Origin: Malus domestica
Taxonomy: Eukaryota; Streptophyta; Magnoliopsida; Rosales; Rosaceae
Assembly: GCF_042453785.1 (NCBI RefSeq)
Contig: NC_091673.1
Span: 6,407,001-6,471,000 of the forward strand
Direction: 5' to 3'
DNA length: 64,000 nt
Shown: piece by piece, positions 24,438-36,400 of the stretch
Layout: each line of letters opens with the position of its first letter
Numbering within the stretch: position 1 is the first letter of the stretch
Program-made: the position numbers and the translations under genes
The notes under the pieces: generated by a model
The model's input: only the letters and a program-made list of their open reading frames with translations
The model's database searches: none
What the model was told of the DNA's origin: nothing

Positions 24438-26907
24438 TTTTATTTGTGATGATTGAACAAGCATTGTAAGTACTATTGAAAAGAAAATGTATATATCAAA
24501 CACAACAAAGAGCCAAAGTTTCAATTAATTAAAATTACGTGATTTACCAGAAATACACTTGAAACTATTGCTAACAACGATCTATCTTTTGAGTAATCAG
24601 AATTAAAGATCCTTGTCAGTGTTGTCAACTCCTGGTCAAGCCTTCTTCTCAACCACCAACAACCAATGATTCCCCTCTTTGACTGGGGCAACAACATAAA
24701 ACAATGCAAAAGCCACGATTCGTTAGAATTTACAATTTTTTTGACCCACATAAAAAAAATGCATTTACAAATTCTCAAAAAAAAAAAAAAAAGCTATTGC
24801 ATATAAGTTGAGTATGAATTTGCAAAATTAATTAAAGCAACGTGCAATTATCTCTACCCTTGAAAATTAAAATTTTCCTCTAATAATTTAAAATATGGTG
24901 TAAAATACTTAGTTGACAAATTGAATTTCATTTATCAATAGATTTGTTCTTCTTCCGTTTGAATTCGTTTTGATAATTCTTCTAGCTACTTTGATAGGTG
25001 CAATTGTACAAATCAAACACGCATCATGCATGGTTATGAAGCTGAGCACCTGTTAAGCACCAACATTTTGTCGGATTTAGCATCATTGATCTTTGATAAT
25101 TGTCCCCCCAATTTAAGCTTCCTCAGATGTGGCCTTTCTGAACGTGGGATGTGGTGATTGGTCATGTTCACGTTTACCTTAAAAGTCAATTAGTAAAAGA
25201 GAACTGGGCATCTTTCGAAATATAGCTTATAAATCTATGTCAATCTATGAATTAGGGACACGTGCTTACTGTTTTGACTTGAAGATAGATTGCAACTTCC
25301 CAAGATGCACCGGGCATTTAGTTGTGAGCGGTGCTAGAGATGTCAATTTTTTTATGTTGTATTTTATAGATTGAATGATGTGCAGTTGATAGTTTGATTT
25401 ATTTTTAAATTATTAATAACATAATTTAATTATCAACCATCATTTTGTGTTTATAAATATGGTCTAAAAAATATGGATAATTTTATAAAGGTAAAATTTT
25501 ATAAATAAAATTTGTAAACCAAATAATGTGGTTGTAGATGATTGAATTATTATTAAAATATCGATTAACCTGCTTGTTTTTTGTTGGTGACACATTATTT
25601 AGTTTACAAATTTAATTTAAAAATTTAGTCTTCCTAGTATTAGCCCAAAAAATATCTCTATCATTTTCTTTATATTTGTGATTCTCCAACTTTCTCGCTA
25701 CTTTATTGACACCTATTTTCAAAACTTTGGCTCTCCCTTCATTGACTATATATAAGAGAGCAATTCATGCACTTATACGACCAACCTTGTTTCTCATTGA
25801 CCATAACCTATATATAGAAAGCAATTCATGCACTCATACGACCAACCTTGTTCATCATGTGGGTTAATTCTGCATCAAATTAAGCTCCTCCAAAGCCATT
25901 AAATCTTCGAAGGTACTCCAACTTTGTTGATCATTTACAATTTTATAGTGATACTGTGATTGTTATATTTGGTTGGAAAGCAGTAATTATTTAGAGTAAT
26001 GTTAAGGAGATCGTCTATTTAAACTATATCATGTAAAGCATGTGACATGATTATTAATAATTAAATTATTATTTAAGTTTTTAATTAACGTATTTATTTT
26101 ATATTGGTAATACATCACATTTATGATTTTAAAAGATGAAGAAACATTTTAGTGTGCCGATAACACAGCTCGGTACACTAAGTGTAATAATAAGATTAAT
26201 TAGAAATCTGAATATTATATTCAACAAGATAAGCAAAATGATGGTTTTTTTTTTTTTTTTTGGTTAGAATAGGCAGAAGGATGTTTGCTTATTGATAAAC
26301 TGTCGGTTTTTCTTTTACGATTAGATATCAACCCGTCCGATTTCTTTGTTTGACCGGAGGACATTCTGTCCAACGGTAAGAACGGCAAGCCATTAGATTC
26401 TCTGAAACATATTTTAACTTTAAAATTATTTCTGTTAAAAGCAATTTAATCATTTAAATTATTTTTCAGACAAGGCCTTGATCATTTGGCAGCAGCTCGG
26501 TTTTCTCACGTGTAACATCAAAAATCTTTATATATATATATATATATATATATAGACCCATATGCGCAATATTAACTTGTCAATTACATAAATAACTTTA
26601 CTGGTGATATCTTTCTAAGTTAATTAGCTAGAATAGAATGTGTGTATAAAAAATAGCAAGAATGTGTCTTTTTGGCTCAAAATAGCTAGTATGGATTTCA
26701 ATCTTTGATATATTAATAATCTTCGTATGGGCGGACTCATTCACTGGCAAGTGTGAATTGCCTACTTAGACTTCGAAAAAATCTACCTACTGGATCAATT
26801 TTTTCTCACCTAGTAATTGAGCAAGGTGGTGGCTCCGGTTTGCGAATCTCCTTCACAAAACCAAAACCACAACTACAACTACAACCACAACCACAACCAT
26901 TTTTTTT
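24438..26907. other. Intergenic DNA rich in MITE remnants
   Basis: No gene. Fragments of MITE family 2 lie around 25370-25640 and at 25990-26135. A TA microsatellite lies near 26528-26555. A pair of near-identical lines of about 50 bases (25745-25800 and 25800-25855, CAATTCATGCACT.ATACGACCAACCTTGTT) forms a short direct repeat. Confidence 0.55.
25990..26135. mobile_element. MITE family 2, copy 1
   Basis: It starts with AGAGTAATGTTAAGGAGA and carries ATGATTATTAATAATTAAATTATTATTTAAG, written here as joined short phrases, and ATTGGTAATACATCACAT. The same layout recurs at 29264, 32231, 33375 and 34631. Confidence 0.55.
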
Positions 26908-27247
26908 AGGAAAATTAATGAAAAGGGTTTGAAAATTTTGAGTTTTAACGATAATGACAAAATAAAGGGTAAAGTGAATAGTATCATAATTGACTTTTTA
27001 ATATAAAAATATGGTTTTTCGTTAAAGTGAACAGATGGCTTCTATCAGGAAGGCGGCGCAAAGGAGGCTCGAGGGCTTGTTAAGGAAGGCAACAGGGGCC
27101 GACGAAGGGGGGAAAACAAAATGCGTTTTCTGGTCCCCCCTGAGCCGGGGGGTGCTTGTGGGGGGGGGGGGGTGTGCCACGACGAAACAAGGGAATTTAA
27201 GGCTGCTTTGCGTTGGATGCCGATAACTTTTTGTTAAAATTCCCTAT
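26908..27247. mobile_element. MITE family 1, copy 5, split by a GC-rich insert
   Basis: The left part (26908-27032) follows the family to GTTAAAGTGAACAG. The right part resumes at about 27220 with GCCGATAACTTTTTGTTAAAATTCCC, which is the family's end. The 188 bases between do not belong to the family. Confidence 0.75.
27033..27220 (+). other. GC-rich insert with a 63-codon open frame, origin unknown
   Basis: The insert stands out in an AT-rich region. It is rich in G and purines, has a 13-base run of G (about 27162-27174), and stays open from an ATG at 27035 to 27226 (MASIRKAAQRRLEGLLRKA...). GATG occurs at both edges (27032-27035 and 27217-27220), so a short target duplication is possible. 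It could be a captured piece of a host transcript, a filler from break repair, or an assembly artefact around the poly-G. I recognise no protein family and do not call it a gene. Confidence 0.5.
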
Positions 27248-27573
27248 TTATTATCTGTTTCATTTTAAGAAAACTACATTAAGATTTTATTTTTCACATT
27301 TATAAAAAAAAATCTTGACTCTATTACTACTTCGTAAGAATAAAAACCATAAATACACACTTACAGGTTATCACCTAACTAAGTTAGCGGTGAAGAATAG
27401 TTGAAAGAGTAGTAATTTGTGGCATTTTTCTTTGCATGCATTTACCACGAAAATTTCAGCCTCATAAATCCTCTGGTTTGTTGACTAGTCAAAGCGCTTG
27501 TATTGTATGCGTGTAGGGTTATATCAAACCAAACACTGATCTGTACACTAGGTTGTTTTGTTTACATGACTCA

Positions 27574-27612
<39 letters not shown>

Positions 27613-30410
27613 AACTCCGCCACCATTAAAAGTCACGGATGTAGTGACTTTTATATCTTTAAAAACTCTCATACCCTCTCTTTTCTTCTTCCAACTCCTA
27701 CCATTGCATAACAATGTGTCAAATGGGGCCGGTCGTGCCTCCACATTTTATCTTCTTCGCTTTTGTGAGTTACTGTACTCGGCGTGGCAGTAAGATGACT
27801 CTGTTTGAGTTGATCATACTTAGCTTGACACTAGTCTTACATGGATTATGTCATACTTTTGTTTGTGTTGAATAACATCGCCCAAATTCGCCCGCTTCAT
27901 ATCGATTTCAAGTTGTGCCATAGTCTACCCTTAATTATAATTAAACGTTAAAAACACTATAATAATTACATAAGGGTTAGAATCTGGCAACATACTTTTG
28001 ACACCAATTTTGTAAGGGTGTACTTTGTAATGCATTTCAACGATTCGAACATGTTCTTATTTCGTTCTTATTTTGAACTGTTTATATTTTAGTACATCAT
28101 TCATAGATCATCCTTACAAAAATTAGACAAATCCAAAATCATTAAGACATTTATTTGTAGTGAATTAGAAAGTCAATGAACACGGTTCTACAAAGAAACA
28201 CTAAATTTACTTCAACGGTCATATGATTTTAGATTTGGGTGAGTTTTGATAAACATGATCTTTGAGGTAAGACATAAAAAATAAACAATTCAGATCGTTA
28301 AAATACATTACGAAGTTGGTCATGCGTAAAAGACGTGTGTTCCCAAATCTTAACTCGTTAATCATTATTTAATCAACATTATGAAACATGAATCATTCTA
28401 AATTTTTATCCACTGCCGTCGATGTTTTTATCATGCATTATTTTCATATGTGTTTCATTTTCAAGTTTGATTTTTCTTTAGCAAGTAGCATCATCAATGT
28501 GTAGACAAAATGCGAAACTAGATATGCCCAAATGCATGCATATGAATTATGAAATATACATATGCCAAGTTCAAATTCACCCATATGCTGGTGGGATCCA
28601 GTTCCCCTCCTTGAGAACCTCTAGTAAGTCCCACATGTAATGCATGACCCACCACTAAAATTCGTCTTGACTAATAAATCAGACTTTTATATAATAATTT
28701 TTCTTTTGTTTTATGAGAAATAATTTTTTCTGTTCTTGAATGCCTTATTTATCACATTTATTATGACAAAATAAATTACTACAATTTCTTTTTTACTGAA
28801 GATTGCATTTTTTTAATTCTCCATAAATTATTTTTTGAACAACATATCTTTGTTAGATATAGTTCTCGATTTCACGTTAGTTTTTTTATTGTCTTTTTTA
28901 GCACATTCAACAAAAAAAATTAATTTCTTATTTGGCATATAAAATAGAAAGTTGAATGTTATTTTGAAAAAAAAAAAACAACGTTGCAAGTGGTGAATCG
29001 TTCTGATAGACAAGTTTTTTCTTCAAACACTATGTATTGGGTTTCAAACCTCTCTTTATAATTTAAATGAATTTAAAGCAAAACATATATATTTTTAATT
29101 TAATTACATGAAAATAATACTGCAAGGAGAAGCACGCGTAGTAATTTTGTAGTGTACAAGATATACATGCATATGATGTTTTTATTTTACTTAATTATAT
29201 CTTGTCAATATATTTATTTTATTAATATACTACAAACGTAAAACATATGAACACTACACTCTTATAAAGAATGTTATACAGACAAACTATTTAAATCAAT
29301 TTTATAAACCATATGACATAATTGTTGACTATTGATTTATTACTTACTTGTTAATTAACATGTTTATTTAGTATTGTTGACGCATTACATGATTTACAAA
29401 TTTGGTCTAAAAACTTAATTTACATATCATTCCTCCACTACGCGTGAAACTATAACTTGAATAAATTTTAACCACCAAAACAACAAATAATCTACTAGAG
29501 TTGGGGACACAATACTTGACGGGATGATATCCGACTTGTCACATTGCCATCCCTATATAATAGAGACTATGCACGCAAAATCGAAACTAATAGTTGTATT
29601 ACGTTAGATTGCACTTCCTCCACGAAACATAGACAAAAACCGCTACGATAGGTTTGGAAGGCTTAGTGCCTAGATGTCTAGACAGGGCCTAATCGATTTT
29701 TATAATTTTAATTAAATTTATTATAAATAAGTATCTATTTATATTTAGAAAATACATAATTGTATTGTGATACACAAATTCTAAAATAGAATAACATTCA
29801 GATTATAAAGTATTAGAACATAATGAAAAATATGAGAGACAAGCATATAATAATTGTTCATCCACGTATTCAATATGTCTCTTACAATTTATTAAAAAAA
29901 TAAATACAAAATAAAAATTGTCGATTTAAATTACATTTGTAAACTAAATAATGTGGTTGTAGATAATTTGATTATTAATTAAGTATTAATTAACATGATT
30001 ATTTCTGAATGAAGCTATATCAATTCGATTTAAAAAATTTGAACTCTTTAATGATACCCTATCATATCACATTCAATCATACATCACTTCTCTTCTAATT
30101 GGTCGGGCAACAAACACACTCCCCAAGAACACTTGCAGTTACCCTCTGCCACTCCATTGCCAGCAATTTCCATCTCGGTTAAAAAATTGGAGTTAAAATA
30201 TAACAATTAATACATGTGAAGAAATATCGTTAAGTCTATGTTGAATCATCATCTGGCAGGCAGTGGCAGAGACAAATATATTCTTTTCTTTCTATTTTCT
30301 TTTATCTCTTCTCCCTGTAGTTTTTGCTGGAGTTAGAAGAAGACATTAATATAGCAGCAGCAGCAGCAACAGCAGCAGAAGAAGATAAGCTTGTGGGGTT
30401 GTATACGTTG
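27248..30410. other. Intergenic DNA upstream of the KNOX gene
   Basis: AT-rich with a TA microsatellite near 27579-27610 and MITE family 2 copies or fragments at 29264-29432 and 29925-30005. It ends in a pyrimidine-rich leader (30280-30320), which is probably the KNOX promoter/5' UTR. No other gene is visible. Confidence 0.55.
29264..29432. mobile_element. MITE family 2, copy 2
   Basis: It has the family order AATGTTATACAGACAAACTA, CATATGACATAATTGTTGA, TTAATTAACATGTTTATTTA, TTGACGCATTACATGATTTA and ACAAATTTGGTCTA. Decayed ends make the borders approximate. Confidence 0.5.
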
Positions 30411-33400
30411 ATGGAGGAAATGTACGGATTGCAATCAACGGCCGACTATGGGGACAAAGGGTTTGAATCAACGACGGAGTACGATGACAGGGGGGCGTTG
30501 ATGACTCCGGAGAATCTGATACTGCCGCTGGATTACCACAGCCTTCTGCACTCGTCCGTAGCCTTCCTCGAGCACAATCACCATCAACATCAACGGGAGG
30601 CGATGTTCGGATCGAACGACATCGTGTTGTACTCGGCAGCGTCAGAAGCTGCTTCGACGATAATCGCGCAACGCGAGGAGGACGTGTTCGGCGCCATCAA
30701 AACCAGAATCGCGTCTCATCCGACGTACCCTAGGCTCATTCACGCATACATCGAGTGCCAGAAGGTGAACAAATACCTAATTAATTATTATTTAATTAGT
30801 ATCAACTCTTGTTAATATCAGGATTTGTGAATGCTTTATTATTTGTGTGATGTAGGTTGGGGCGCCGCCAGAAATAGCGAGTTTCTTGGACGAAATCCGA
30901 CGAGAAAATGGCTTGTACAAAAAGCAGGGAGACTACTCATGTAATTCTAGTTCGATGTCGTCCTCCACATGTTTGGGAGCCGATCCCGAGCTCGACGAGT
31001 TCATGGTCCCCCCTTCTCTTTGTTTCTCTTTATTCTTCTTACTAATTTTTATTGTCTTTTAATCTTAATTTTTTGTTTATTGTTTCTTGTCTCTCCGTTG
31101 TTTATAGGAAACCTACTGCGACATTTTGGTGAAGTACAAATCAGATCTATCCAGGCCTTTTGATGAAGCCTCCTCTTTTTTGAGCAAGATCGAAACGCAA
31201 CTCACAAACCTCTGCACTTCATCATCTGCTCATGCCTCTTCCTCCGTTAGAACCCTCTGCGGTCAGTCTCTCTCTCTCTCTCTCTCTCTCTCCGATGATG
31301 ATTATGCGAGCGGCCCACTTACTGAGAACTATGAAAACATATGCATGCTCGCATAATTATGGACGTTTTTTTATCATATATGTGTGTGTGGCAGTAATGA
31401 TACAAACAAACACCTAGGTAGCCACAAAAACCCTAGTACCTCTACAACGGAAAGAGACCCTTCCGTCTTATACTTATATTTGCCAAAGTTTTTAGTAATG
31501 CTAGCTCTTCTTCGGAATTCTAATCTGGAAACGGTTCATTGTTATATCTTATAATCGCCTGCCTTCTCTCTCTCTCTCTCTCTCTCTAGCTACGCATTTT
31601 GTGCCTGTGTCTGTGTTTCTAAATTCCATCCTGGTTGTTTGTTGTCTGTTATGTTTGTTTCCTTTTTCACCTTCTTTATCTCATCAGTTTTTACTCAAAG
31701 ACGCCATATAAGAACCAGCTTGAAAAGCAAAATCTTTTCTTTTTTGTTTCAAAGATTCTGACTTTGACGTTTCAGAGATTTGTAGTCTCATCTCATGACA
31801 CTCCAATAGTTGTTTGATTGTTTCATACAGTGCCCCTTCAAATGTTTCTATGTTTCTTTTTTATAGTATAGCGCCCTTCTTAACTTAGTCTTTTTCACAT
31901 GCTCATAATCTATATCAATAATCCCTAATCATGGTTCTTTTTTTTTTCCCTTTTCTTTCATTCTTTGACATGTTCAGTTCCAAGTTGAAACTCATGTAAT
32001 CTGGATTGTCAACTTCATACCATGCATGACCTAGAAATTAGTGATCATGATTGATAATTACCTTATGTAGTGCATGCATGTTAATTTTAAGTTGGATGAT
32101 CTTGTTAGGAGCTTCCATATTACAGTCAATACATATTTGTATATATTTTATGGATGTTGCATTTGCTGAATATGACTAAAGTGATCATACAAAGTTGGTG
32201 GCAAATGTGTACTGAATAGATCAGTTTATTTCAAGGGTAATGTTATATATAAACTAAATGTGTAGATGAAATTTTATTTGATGGTTGAATTATTATTTAA
32301 GTATTGATTAAGATGTATATTTTTTTATTGATGATACATCATTTAATTTACAAATTTAATCTACCTCACATTACTCTTATTTCAAAAAACAAAAAATCAG
32401 AAGAATCGTCCTTGTAGTTTTTGTTTTGTTGTGATTGTTGAGCAAGTGTGAGGTATCTGAACAGTGTTGTAAAGATGGTATGATAAGTCATTTCATGGTA
32501 TAGTAGCAGTAGCTCAGCTTTAACGTAAAGGGTTCATATCGACTAGAGTTGTGTAATCTACACTCTTATTTTTATCTCTCACACACCTTTCTTAACTATT
32601 AACTATTAAAGTAAATGAATTAAAGAAGAGTAAGGGACAAAATTTAACAAAGTGTGAGAGGTAACATTTACTGATGGATGTATCAGTGTGACTGTATAAA
32701 GGATTGACATGAATGTTTAGGGGAATTGATAAATATTGTTCATGATCAGCAGTGGGGAAGCTTGGCATAAGTAATTAAATATTATACCTATACCCTTAAA
32801 TTCTTTTAAGAAAATGCACCTTGTAGATTTAAAGATCACAAAATTAGAAATAGGAGGAAAATTAAGGGTGGTTTAATATTATTTATTTTTCAGTTTATTT
32901 ATTTAATGTTTTGAAATTTGAAAAGTTTGGGGAGATATTGTTCATGATCAGCAGTGGGGAAGCATTTGGCAACTGTTCTTTAGTTTTTCATTTTTAGCCT
33001 AATTTTAGTTTTCAGTTCTCAAATGGGCAAGAAAATTGTTTCAAATTGCTTGTTATGTGATATATGCCATGCAATGTTACTATATATGCGCTTTTGGTTT
33101 AGAAATCTTTTGAAACTTGTGCATAGTTATAAAGTTTGGGGGATATAGATCTACTGTTAGTTTTATCCTCCTATTTGCGTTTTTAAAGTAATGTAGTTTT
33201 ATTCACAAAACGTAATTGTTATGAATATTTGTCAAGTTTATTTGTTAGAAGTGTTAGACCACTCAACTCAACTGATATCTTAATCAGAGACAATTTAGGT
33301 ATGACAAGTAATGATGTGTAGTCAGGTTCCTTATTGATTCTCAAGTTCCAATACAGCAAGAGTAGTACTTGCATGCAGCAAAATTTTAATTATATGACAT

Positions 33401-36400
33401 AGTTGTTAATGATGAAATTATTATTTATATGTTAATTATCATGTTTATTTTTTATTGTTGACACATCGTAAAGTTCACAAGGTCTAAAAATTGGTATAGC
33501 TAACTTTGAATATTAAAGAAGGATAGAATCAAATCTATCTGTACTTCCCTTGGCCATGATCTTTAGGAAGAAAAGTGGATTAGCTAGCTAGCACATATAG
33601 GAATATTACTAATAATCACGTGAGTGCATATCATACACTGCCTTCGGAATTTATTTTTTATTTTTTATTTTTTATTGTTATCATGATCTGCTTTCTGTTC
33701 TTTATAACTTCCCATCCCTTTGCCTATGATAACAGCCAAAAAATTAACAAGATCTAGACTTTAGTACAAATCATTTTGTCTCAAGAAATGATTTCTTCAC
33801 ACAATTTTTGCACACCCGTCCTCTTGTTCAGTCATTGAATTGAACAAATAAAGCCGTATCAAGGGCCATAATTACAAAACGGTGTGCATAAATTGCTGAT
33901 CTTGTTGATAATATAAGAAGAGTTCCTTTTGTTATTCCATCACTTATTTGAGCAAAGATTTGTACATTTAAGCATCTCAATCAGAGTAAAACTGTGGTTA
34001 CTTCCATTTGCACGAGCGTGGAGCTTGTGCAACCGGAATGCAAGTAGCAGCCTTAGACATTGAAAAAGGGTGGTGGATGATTAGAAATCTCGTTATCTTT
34101 GGTGAAGTGTCATCGTAATCTTATAGGTTATGATTCGCAAGTATTATTGTTTTTTATATGAAAGTACATAATACCTTTTCAGCGATGTGGTTTCATATTT
34201 AATTCGCCTCGTGCTCTCACTGCTGCATCAGTAGATTCTTTAACGAATTACCCGAATGAAAAGGTAGAGAGGTAGAACATTTCTTAAGCATGCGACCATG
34301 GCAGACGTTCAGTTGGACATAAACATAATATTGGCATATATTCACGTGGTTTCGTGGCTTTATCTTGTTGGCTCCTGCATTTGTAAAAATCTTGTTTTAG
34401 GTTTTTAATTCAAGACTATCCGATTAGTGTTTGGTTGGAATTTCTTTATTTTTAAATGTTCTCTTAAAGTTTCTGTGTTCTTTGAACGTTTTTCATGCAT
34501 TATGGTACTCAAACGGTTTCTGATCGATTAAAGTCTAGCTACTAATCTTTTAATCCCAAAACTTTCGCATGCACCATCGAGTAAGTACTCGTACCAATAT
34601 ATCATATACTTTGAAATTTTCAAATAGCTAGGGTAACGTTAGGGAGACAAAATTTGTAGACAAAATTTACAAACTAAAAGATTTGTCACTAATAACATAA
34701 CAATTAACTTTTATATCATTTAGTTTATAAACTTTTGTCTATAAATTTAATCTTTCTAACATTATCCTTTCAAATATATTCTAGAAGGATAGTTCAATGA
34801 TTCACTTGTTTAGTTGAAGATACTTGAGTTGTTTTCAACTTTTCATTGATTTGACGTTTGAGCTTATTTGCAAGTAAACTGTGTTGATCTTACTTCGCAC
34901 TTTGCATTTAACATATGTAGCCATAGAATATTGCTGATTTCTTATTCTATAAATTAGGCTTATGATCCGTATCTTTATTTATGTTGCCTTACATGATGCT
35001 TATGGCATGAGAGCAAAGCTTGTCACTGTGCTATATTCATTCATAGCACTAATAGAAGGTTAATTACTGGAAGTCTTGAGATAGCTTTAGGCCGAACAAG
35101 TGACGTTACTATATACAAGAAGCATAATTCTGGTGTCCGCGTTGCATGTTCTCATGGTTTCGTTGTGTCTAACTTTCCTCACACATAACTTGAGAAGAGA
35201 GAGTGACGCAATCATACTCTGGTGTTCCGGACTTCCAGTAGCATATTCTCGTTGTGTCATCGTTTGTTCGTCAAAGCATAGCATGAGAAGAGACTCTGTG
35301 TCACAGACTTGAGCTTTTTTGCTTTCCTTTTCTTTTTTACGTGCTTTTGTCTTCGTTGTTGTATTGTATGCTGCCGCATCCAAGTAAGTTAGACGGTCGA
35401 ATACAAGCTTACCCATTGGAAACTTGAATGTAACTTGGATTATAGGTTAGTCTCTCTATACCTAACAGAAGACCTTTAAATTCCCCATATTTTGTTTGTT
35501 CATCTGGTAAAAATGGTGAGGGGTATTATGGAGGACTGGATAATAAAAATTACTGCTACTGCTACAACTGCATATGCAAGAAGGAAGGAAGAGAACTTTA
35601 TAGAAAAGCCCGGATCGAGGGGGTGGTCGAAGTTTTCTCCACACATTCGCATGTGGACTCCCGCAGTTTACGCCGAGAGCAGCTTTTATGTCTTTCAACT
35701 CTCTCTCTCTCGCTTTGTTCTGGCCAGTACTGCCACTTGTGTTAAGTGCTAGTCATTTCCATGGACGGGCATCTCTTCCCGCTGTGGGTCTTTGCGTTTC
35801 ATTATTGCTTCACACGTGTCTGCTCACTACGTGTACTTTTGAGTGGCATCGGGGCCCCCTGAAATTCAATCCTTTCCGCTGCACCAAACCCTATCACATC
35901 CCTTTTCTTTTAACTTCCAAGGGCATGGAAATGACTTGGGTGGAAAGTATTCTTTCTAGCTGGGGCGTCTCAAATTATTAATACAAGATATTGTAGCATT
36001 TTATGTTACGAATATAAGATCATGCGGAAAATGTCTTGCACATTATGTTAGTTATTCGAAATGTCACGGTGGATATTAACTGTGATCGTTTCCATGGCAT
36101 TTACTAACTGGATACCTAAACATTGAGGTGTATGAATGGATAGATTTTTGAGTGTGACTGATAAATAATGTGGTACATCATGTGTCATTATACAAATAGT
36201 GAGATATGTGTGTTAAAAAACTAATAACTTAAAAAATAAATTTTTTAACACTTCTATTAAAACACGCGATATACTACTTGTATTCCTCTTACGATTAAAA
36301 ATTTCTCGTGTGAATGTCCAAAGGAGTGTTTTACTGGGCATCTTCTAGGGTTTTTCCTTAAAGTTCATCATTCTGTTTGGTCACCGACTTTGCCCACCCA

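Noticed and set aside
30324-30410. N-terminal extension of the KNOX protein
   Set aside because: The upstream frame begins at TTG, not ATG; family members start at the MEEMYG-type methionine.
32480-32600. Possible SINE (GGGTTCATATCGACT resembles a B-box)
   Set aside because: No A-box, no A-rich tail and no flanking duplication could be found.
35087-35416. Gene inside the KNOX intron, minus strand
   Set aside because: No domain and no codon bias; the sequence contains a diverged direct repeat.
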